The notes under the pieces: model-generated | The model's input: the letters and a program-made list of their open reading frames with translations, nothing else | What the model was told of the DNA's origin: nothing | The model's database searches: none | Part shown: positions 57,969 through 64,000 of the stretch, one piece after another | Layout of the letters: every line of letters starts with the position of its first letter | Numbering within the stretch: position 1 is the stretch's first letter | Assembly: GCF_003352085.1 (NCBI RefSeq) | Contig: NZ_CP025804.1 | Span: forward strand, 3,224,001-3,288,000 | Origin: Sulfitobacter sp. SK012 | Lineage (GTDB): Bacteria > Pseudomonadota > Alphaproteobacteria > Rhodobacterales > Rhodobacteraceae | DNA: 64,000 bases | Direction: 5' to 3' | Position numbers and translations under genes: made by a program

Positions 57969-58894
57969 GCGGCGTCCTCGGTCCAACCCGCAGCACGGGT
58001 TTGCACAAAGGCATCGGCGCACATCTTGGTCAGCGCCCGGACACGGCCAATGTAGGCTTGGCGTTCGGTGACGGAAATCACGCCGCGCGCGTCGAGCAGG
58101 TTAAAGATGTGGCTTGCTTTGATCGCTTGATCATAGGCCGGGTGGGCCATCACGATGCGCTTGCCGGTTTTGGGGTCTTGGTGTGGCTGTTCGATGATGG
58201 TGCGGCATTCGGCTTCGGCTTCTTCAAAATGGCGCAGAAGGACATCGGTGTTGGCCACGTCAAAGTTCCAGCGGGCGTATTCTTCTTCGGTTTGTTTGAA
58301 AACATCGCCGTAGGTCAACGGAATGGGTGAGCTAGGATCGTTATAGGGCATGTCCATCACATGATCCGCGCCGAGGATATACATCGCCAGACGCTCAAGG
58401 CCGTAGGTCAATTCCCCTGATACGGGATGACAATCATAGCCACCAACCTGCTGAAAATAAGTGAATTGGCTAACTTCCATGCCGTCGCACCAGACTTCCC
58501 AACCCAGACCCCAAGCGCCCAAGGTCGGGCTTTCCCAGTCGTCTTCGACAAAGCGGATGTCGTGGAGCGCCATATCAACGCCGATCGCCTCAAGTGAGCC
58601 AAGATACAGCGCTTGAAGGTCGGGGGGGCTCGGTTTGATCAGCACTTGGTATTGATAATAGTGCTGCAAACGGTTGGGGTTTTCGCCGTAACGCCCATCA
58701 GTGGGGCGGCGTGAAGGCTGGACGTAAGCTGCTGCCCATGGCTGCGTGCCGAGGCTTCGCAATGTGGTCGCGGGGTGGAAGGTCCCTGCCCCGACCTCCA
58801 TGTCGTAGGGCTGCAAAATCGCGCAGCCGTGCCGGGCCCAATAAGCCTGCAGGCGCAGGATGATTTCCTGAAATGACCGGGGTGAATCTGACAT
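57965..58894 (-). CDS. glyQ: Glycyl-tRNA synthetase alpha subunit
   Basis: A 309-residue catalytic subunit of glycyl-tRNA synthetase. It reads [81 protein letters not shown] and [21 protein letters not shown], diagnostic for GlyQ class II motifs. The ATG at 58894 is chosen; a frame to 58969 has no similarity. First gene of glyQ-DUF6446-glyS. Confidence 0.98.
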   Translation of the reverse strand: MSDSPRSFQEIILRLQAYWARHGCAILQPYDMEVGAGTFHPATTLRSLGTQPWAAAYVQPSRRPTDGRYGENPNRLQHYYQYQVLIKPSPPDLQALYLGSLEAIGVDMALHDIRFVEDDWESPTLGAWGLGWEVWCDGMEVSQFTYFQQVGGYDCHPVSGELTYGLERLAMYILGADHVMDMPYNDPSSPIPLTYGDVFKQTEEEYARWNFDVANTDVLLRHFEEAEAECRTIIEQPHQDPKTGKRIVMAHPAYDQAIKASHIFNLLDARGVISVTERQAYIGRVRALTKMCADAFVQTRAAGWTEDAA

Positions 58895-59050
58895 GTTACG
58901 CGACCTTTGTTCTTGAGCGTCTTTCCTAGGGGTGCGGAGCCGTGTGGTCAATTGTCCTAATGGTCGCAAAAACGCGTGATGGCTTATGGTGTTCAGAGGG
59001 GTTTCCTGCTTATCTGCCGTCGATTATTTTGGATGAGAGCAGTATAAACG

Positions 59051-60820
59051 ATGGTGCGGATAATGATGGCCTTTATGGCCGCAATTTTGGTCTGGAGTTT
59101 TGCAGGCGGCGTGCCTGCACGGGCGCAATCATCAAACGACATTGTCTGGGTCCAGATTGAAGCGCAGCCGACGCTGGCCCTCGCTACTGACCGCGCGCGC
59201 GCCTACACGACGCTGCTGCAAGACGTGAACGGTTTTGCGGTTGGCCGAGGCTGGTATGCCGTTGCCGTGGGCCCCTACCGTCGCGATGATGCCGAAATCG
59301 TTTTACGCAGTTATTTGCGCGACGGGTTGATCCCAAGTGACAGCTTTATTCAGTTTTCATCCGCATTTCGTCAGCAATTCTGGCCTATTGGCGCGAATGT
59401 ACTGAACCTTGGCGCCGCCCCGATCCCTCAGACGGTGGAGCCAGACGTACAGCTTATCGCGCCAGAGCCGCCTGTTGTCATCCTTGAGCCTGAGCCCGCA
59501 GATGAGACGCCGTCACAAGCCCGGCGCAGCGAACGTTTGCTGACGCGCATCGAGCGGGAGCAATTGCAGATCGCGCTGAAATGGGCAGGGTTTTACACCG
59601 CGTCCATTGATGGGTCATTTGGACGTGGCACCCGTAATTCGATGGCCGATTGGCAGGCCGCCAATGCTTTTGAGCAAACCGGCATCCTGACAACGACGCA
59701 GCGGGCGATACTTATTGGTCAATATAATGCGGTGCTGGACGGTCTGGGTATGCAGACGGTGCGCAATGCCCAAGCGGGTATTGATGTGGTGATGCCCACA
59801 GAAGTGGTGAAATTCGCTGAAAATGAGCCGCCGTTTGTTCAGTATAACAGCGTGGACGGCAGTGCGGCACGGGTGCTTTTGATCAGCCAAGCGGGTGATC
59901 AGACCACACTCAACGGGCTTTATGAGATCATGCAAACGCTTGAGATTGTGCCACTGAATGGCCCGCGCAAGCGCAACCGGAACAGCTTCGAGATCATGGG
60001 TCAAAACGCCCGGATCGTAAGCCAAACGGACGTGACGCTGGAAAATGGTGAGATCAAAGGTTTTACGCTGATCTGGCCTTCGGGTGACGAGGACCGGCGG
60101 ACCCGTGTGTTGGCTGAAATGCGCACCAGCTTTGCCCGCGCGCCCGGTGTGATGAATGCCGCTGCGGGTGGCGGCGCGCAGCAATCGGTTGATCTGGTTG
60201 CGGGGCTGGAAGTACGCAAACCCAAGCTGACGCGCTCTGGTTTTTTCGTAACGAAGGGCGGCGCGGTGGCGACGACCTCTGAGGCGGTACAAAGCTGTGG
60301 TCGGATCACGCTGGATACCGAAACCCAAGCTGAACTGATTGTGGATGATAAAGCGCGTGGTGTCGCATTGCTGAAACCCAGCAAATTGGTGGCCCCTATT
60401 GCTGTAGCAGCGCTGAGCGATGTGGCCCCGCGGCTGCAATCAGAGGTCGCGTTGGCGGGCTATAGCTATGGCGGGGTGCTGAGTGCGCCGTCGATGAGCT
60501 TTGGCAAAATCGCAGATATTCGCGGGCTGCAGGGTGAACTAGACCTGTCGCGGTTAGAGCTAAAATCGCTGCCTGGAGACATCGGTGGCCCGGTGCTGGA
60601 CCAAGCAGGCGCGGTGATGGGGATGCTGATCCCCCACGCGAAGGACGGGCCGCAACTGCCTGAAGATGTGAGCTTTACCCTCGATGCGGCGATCGTCGCC
60701 GCGGTGGGACGTGATGCGGGGCTGAACCTGCCAGCGGGTGGGACCGGCGCTGCCCTGAGCCCCCTAAAGATTTCAGAACGCGCGACCGGCATGACTGTTT
60801 TGGTCAGTTGCTGGGAGTGA
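59051..60820 (+). CDS. Trypsin-like pseudoprotease with SPOR-like and peptidoglycan-binding-like domains
   Basis: A 589-residue exported protein. The signal peptide ends near ARAQS (residue 26). Next come a SPOR-like segment (about 30-115; VWVQIEAQPTLALATDRARAY), a Pro-rich linker, a PG_binding_1-like domain (about 170-235; LQIALKWAGFYTASIDGSFGRGTR) and a C-terminal trypsin-like fold (about 390-560; SGFFVTKGGAVATTSEAV, AGYSYGG, GDIGGPVLDQAG). The catalytic Ser of GNSGGP is Ile here and the His of T.AHV is Ser, so proteolysis is unlikely. Probably an envelope binding protein at the cell wall. It stands alone and ends one base from the ThDP enzyme gene. Confidence 0.82.
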   Translation: MVRIMMAFMAAILVWSFAGGVPARAQSSNDIVWVQIEAQPTLALATDRARAYTTLLQDVNGFAVGRGWYAVAVGPYRRDDAEIVLRSYLRDGLIPSDSFIQFSSAFRQQFWPIGANVLNLGAAPIPQTVEPDVQLIAPEPPVVILEPEPADETPSQARRSERLLTRIEREQLQIALKWAGFYTASIDGSFGRGTRNSMADWQAANAFEQTGILTTTQRAILIGQYNAVLDGLGMQTVRNAQAGIDVVMPTEVVKFAENEPPFVQYNSVDGSAARVLLISQAGDQTTLNGLYEIMQTLEIVPLNGPRKRNRNSFEIMGQNARIVSQTDVTLENGEIKGFTLIWPSGDEDRRTRVLAEMRTSFARAPGVMNAAAGGGAQQSVDLVAGLEVRKPKLTRSGFFVTKGGAVATTSEAVQSCGRITLDTETQAELIVDDKARGVALLKPSKLVAPIAVAALSDVAPRLQSEVALAGYSYGGVLSAPSMSFGKIADIRGLQGELDLSRLELKSLPGDIGGPVLDQAGAVMGMLIPHAKDGPQLPEDVSFTLDAAIVAAVGRDAGLNLPAGGTGAALSPLKISERATGMTVLVSCWE

Positions 60821-62416
60821 TCACCCGGTGATGTCCGGCGTGATGTAGATCAGCGTCGGGCCGTCCGCGTCAAAGGCGGCCCGCACGGCATCTTGCATCT
60901 CGGCCAACGATTTGGGAGCGACGGCTTTGGCGCCAAAGGCCTCGGCGAGTTTGCAAAAATCAGGATTGTGAGCAATCACCGCATTAGGGGCGATCTGAGC
61001 TTGGATCATGCTGTCCTCGATCTCTTTGAGCTTGCCGTTGTCCCACAAAATGATCGGTAAACTCAGGCCCAGCTCAACCGCCACACCGAGTTCGGCCATG
61101 GTGTAGTGAAACCCATAATCCCCGATGATGGCCATGGTGGGTTGCCCGCGCCGGGCAACAGCCCCGCCAATCGCCGCAGGGGTCGCATAGCCCAACGTGC
61201 CAAAGCCGTAAGGATGGTGCCAATGGCCGGGGCGGTCCATATCCCAGACCTCTTTGGCGACATAGGCGATTTGGGTCATGTCTGAATAAATCATTGTGTC
61301 AGGCGGGGTCGCGGCGCGCAGGGCGTCGACGATGGGCACAATGCCGGGGCGCTCCACGATGGTCTCATTTCGCCATCTAGAGCGTTGCTCGACCACGTCC
61401 TGGGCAGACCAGTCTGACTTGCGTTGGGTTTGTCCAAGTTTGCCCGCAAGTGCGCTTAGAAACATGCCGGCGTCGGCTTTGATCCGGATCTCTGCATTTT
61501 GAGCGTCTGCGAAGACTTCGGGATCGATGTCGATGCGAACCAAGGGCGCGGTGTGGCCCAGATGGTCGCGCCACAGATCAACTTCGTCCAACGACGTTCC
61601 AACCGCGATCACCAGATCGGCCTGCCCGATGATTTCCGCGGATTCCGGGCGCGCGAGGTATGCCCCATAGTTCAGCGGGTAGTCCGCTGGGACGATGCCC
61701 CGCCCTGCATAGGTGCAAAACACGGCCGCCTCGGCGGGATAGATCACGTCTAGTGCTTCCGCAAAAGCGTCCGCCTCGGTGGCCCCTCCACCGAACACAA
61801 AAAGCGGGCGTTTGGCGGCGCGCAATAAGTCGGCAACTTCGTCTTCCCAATGCGGATGACTGCCCAGGTCAGGCCAAACGGGACGCGTTGGCGGCGCTGC
61901 ATTTACGGAGGCTTCAAGCTGCGCGATGGGGACCTGAATGTGCTTGGGGCGCTGGCGCTGGCTTTGCATCTCAAGCAATGCGCGGTCAATCAGGGTGTAG
62001 GCGGCATCCGCAGTATGCGCAGTCTCCGACCAATCACAGACAGTGCCAGCGGCAATTTCTTGATCTTTCATCTGATGCAATTGGCCGCGCCGTGCCGCTG
62101 TTTCATCAAGACAAGACGAGATGACCAGCAAAGGAACGGAATCGCTATAGGCCTGTCCCATAGGGGTCATGATATTGCACAGCCCCGGCCCCGTGATCAC
62201 ATAGGCCACGCCCACTTTGCCTGTTGCGCGGGCATAGCCGTCCGCCATAAAGCCTGCACCTTGTTCGTGGCGCGCGAGGACGTGAGTGATACCAGCCTCT
62301 TCGATGCCGCGGTACATTTCTTGGTTGTGGACGCCCGGAATGCCAAAAATGACATCGACGCCACGGTCTTTGAGCATGTGGGAAATCTGCGCACCAAGAG
62401 GACGGGTTTGAGGCAT
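60821..62416 (-). CDS. Thiamine-diphosphate enzyme of the acetolactate synthase-like family
   Basis: A 531-residue ThDP enzyme with the three-domain acetolactate-synthase layout. N-terminal PYR domain: GVDVIFGIPGVHNQEMY and HVLARHEQGAGFMADGYARATGK with the ThDP-activating Glu. The central domain has LFVFGGGATEA and LVIAVGTSLDE. The PP domain has FGTLGYATPAAIGGAVA and GDYGFHYTMAELGVAVE, ending in WDNGKLKEI, a variant of the GDG-N metal motif. Likely a 2-oxo acid decarboxylase; 5-guanidino-2-oxopentanoate decarboxylase is one candidate from memory. Its ATG overlaps the trkH-type stop by one base. Confidence 0.85.
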   Translation of the reverse strand: MPQTRPLGAQISHMLKDRGVDVIFGIPGVHNQEMYRGIEEAGITHVLARHEQGAGFMADGYARATGKVGVAYVITGPGLCNIMTPMGQAYSDSVPLLVISSCLDETAARRGQLHQMKDQEIAAGTVCDWSETAHTADAAYTLIDRALLEMQSQRQRPKHIQVPIAQLEASVNAAPPTRPVWPDLGSHPHWEDEVADLLRAAKRPLFVFGGGATEADAFAEALDVIYPAEAAVFCTYAGRGIVPADYPLNYGAYLARPESAEIIGQADLVIAVGTSLDEVDLWRDHLGHTAPLVRIDIDPEVFADAQNAEIRIKADAGMFLSALAGKLGQTQRKSDWSAQDVVEQRSRWRNETIVERPGIVPIVDALRAATPPDTMIYSDMTQIAYVAKEVWDMDRPGHWHHPYGFGTLGYATPAAIGGAVARRGQPTMAIIGDYGFHYTMAELGVAVELGLSLPIILWDNGKLKEIEDSMIQAQIAPNAVIAHNPDFCKLAEAFGAKAVAPKSLAEMQDAVRAAFDADGPTLIYITPDITG

Positions 62417-63864
62417 TACGCTCTCCAGAATTTGAGGGTGAAGATCACATAGACGGCCATCAGTTCTAGCCTACCTATGAGCATTGAAGCGGTCAGTATC
62501 CACTTGGCGGTGTCATTGAGCGATGCAAAATTGCCCGCAGGACCGATAATGTCGCCAAGGCCTGGTCCAATATTGGCCAGCGAAGCAGCCGCCCCCGAAA
62601 CGGAGGTGACAAAATCAAGGCCCGTCATGGACAACGCAACAGACACCAGCCCCAGCGTCACGACAAAAAACATGAAGAATGTAATCACCGAGGCCAGAAC
62701 ATCAGCGCCCACAGGTTTGCCATCGTAGCGCGGCGTGAAAATACCGTGGGGGGAGCGGATGCGCAAAAGTTGGGTACGAATGGAGGCGAGGAGGAGCTGG
62801 TAGCGGAAAATCTTGATCGAGCATGCAGTAGAACCCGCGCAGCCCCCGATCAGACCAATGAAAAAGAACAGCGCGACACAGAACGAGCCCCATTGCATAT
62901 AATCCACAGAGGCATAGCCGGTGCCCGAGATGATCGAGGTCACGTTGAAAAGTGCTTCGCGGAAGGATTGTTCCCAATGCTGCGGAAGGACTTGCTGCAG
63001 GGACACAAAGATCATCAAAACCAGCACTGCAATTGTGAAAACAAAGCCGCGCACTTGCCGGTCGCGGTGCAAGGCCAATGGGTTGCCGTTGATCAGCTGA
63101 ACATACCGCACGAATGGAAGGGCGGCGAGAATCATAAACGCGCTTGCGACGTATTCCATCGGACCCGAGAATGTAGCAAATGACGCGTCATAATTCGAAA
63201 ACCCGCCGGTCGATATGGTCGTGAGCGCATGCACGGTGGCATCAAACATATCCATCCCAAGAGACAGATACGTCAGCGCGCAAACAAGCGTGAGCCAGAC
63301 ATAGATAACAGAGATTTGCGTGGCGATTTGCCCCGCGCGTGGGAGAATTTTGCCAAAGGTATCAAACGCTTCAGACTTAAAGATCTGCATGCCGCCAACG
63401 CGGAGTTCCGGCAAAAACACCATGGCGACAACGATGATACCGATGCCACCAAGCCATTGCAGGATGCCGCGCCAGATGAGCAGGCCTTTGGGCAGTTCGT
63501 CGAGACCTGAGAACACGGTGGCCCCAGTGGTCGTCATCCCCGACATCGCTTCGAACACGGCGTCAACGAGACGGGCTTCGGTAGCCCCAAGGATGAAAGG
63601 GAGTGCGCCGAACATCGGCAACATAACCCAAACGGCAGTGGTCAGTAGGAAGGTTTGTTGGATCGACAGCCCTTGTTTGACCCCATTAGCTGAGGCCAGG
63701 GCCATCATGCTGCCACCCAGGATCGTAATCAGGGCGCTCTCGAGGAAAACTGGCCAATGCGAACGGCCTTCGGCCAGATCGACCAGCAACGGAACGATCA
63801 TTGCAAAGCCCAGCACGGCGACCAGCAGGCCGATCACATATCCAACGGGGCGCATGTCCAACAT
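62416..63864 (-). CDS. TrkH-family potassium uptake protein
   Basis: A 482-residue integral membrane protein with about ten to twelve helices and repeated pore loops: MSGMTTTGATVFSGLDELP, LTTISTGGFSNYDASF, NVTSIISGTGYASVDYMQW and SVSGAAASLANIGPGLG, each with the Gly of a K+ selectivity filter. GGCAGSTACSIKIFRYQLL is also typical. It imports potassium with a TrkA-type NAD-binding partner, which is not in this window. It is translationally coupled to the downstream ThDP enzyme gene, an unusual pairing. Start ATG at 63864 or 63855. Confidence 0.93.
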   Translation of the reverse strand: MLDMRPVGYVIGLLVAVLGFAMIVPLLVDLAEGRSHWPVFLESALITILGGSMMALASANGVKQGLSIQQTFLLTTAVWVMLPMFGALPFILGATEARLVDAVFEAMSGMTTTGATVFSGLDELPKGLLIWRGILQWLGGIGIIVVAMVFLPELRVGGMQIFKSEAFDTFGKILPRAGQIATQISVIYVWLTLVCALTYLSLGMDMFDATVHALTTISTGGFSNYDASFATFSGPMEYVASAFMILAALPFVRYVQLINGNPLALHRDRQVRGFVFTIAVLVLMIFVSLQQVLPQHWEQSFREALFNVTSIISGTGYASVDYMQWGSFCVALFFFIGLIGGCAGSTACSIKIFRYQLLLASIRTQLLRIRSPHGIFTPRYDGKPVGADVLASVITFFMFFVVTLGLVSVALSMTGLDFVTSVSGAAASLANIGPGLGDIIGPAGNFASLNDTAKWILTASMLIGRLELMAVYVIFTLKFWRA

Positions 63865-64000
63865 TAGCGAAGGGTTGGCCTTGCTTTGGTGTCATGTCAA
63901 GCGGTCACACCGCGCCTGCTTGGTACCTGAGCCAATCATGTGACAACTCAACAGCGGCGCGGTGTGGAATCTATCGCAACATCACCGTGGTATGCGGCAA

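Overview
This window looks like a chromosome segment of a marine alphaproteobacterium of the family Rhodobacteraceae (Roseobacter group). The grounds are an unlinked cytochrome aa3 subunit I gene, a glyQ-glyS operon carrying a small membrane-protein gene, a secreted RTX/Hint protein, a UbiH-type enzyme with an AEAAH motif, and a 308-residue FolB. The IS remnants and decayed genes recall IS-rich genera such as Octadecabacter, but the genus is a guess.

Layout: 1-8 kb holds the end of acetyl-CoA synthetase, a secreted lectin-like protein, a flavin reductase and a tamA-tamB outer-membrane assembly operon. 8.3-15.6 kb has a decayed DUF924 gene, then a LysR regulator divergent from an operon with a PLP-dependent D-cysteine desulfhydrase/cysteate lyase-type enzyme, a glycine-betaine-type ABC transporter and an alpha/beta hydrolase. 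This reads as an uptake and catabolism unit for a small zwitterion, possibly a sulfonate. 16-31.5 kb is a looser accessory zone with long intergenic gaps: YbaY-META protein, alcohol dehydrogenase, LysE exporter, L,D-transpeptidase, MtfA-like peptidase, rhodanese, a Cache histidine kinase with a lone receiver, two decayed IS5 copies, a possible IS66 scrap, tRNA-Leu and an intact IS30.

31.7-64 kb is compact housekeeping DNA: lipB, the RTX/PA14/Hint protein, ctaD, DUF2244, yqeY, carA, a GspE-N/MshEN glycosyltransferase, GntR and HAD genes, ubiH-like, a class V aminotransferase, paired Lrp/AsnC regulators divergent from ilvC, an EamA transporter, the folB-folP-glmM operon, a SleB-type hydrolase, a divergent PPDK-like protein, glyQ-DUF6446-glyS, a protease-like protein lacking catalytic residues, a ThDP enzyme and TrkH.

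Most worth following up: the LysR/PLP-lyase/betaine-transporter operon; the PPDK-like protein with an eroded ATP-binding half and, upstream, four GTGCAC-type sites spaced exactly 11 bp apart; the low-GC-looking insertion in GlyS; the protease-like protein without His and Ser; the FolB C-terminal domain; and the putative c-di-GMP-controlled glycosyltransferase. No CRISPR array, prophage or recognisable defence island was seen. All assignments come from reading the sequence; none was checked against a database.
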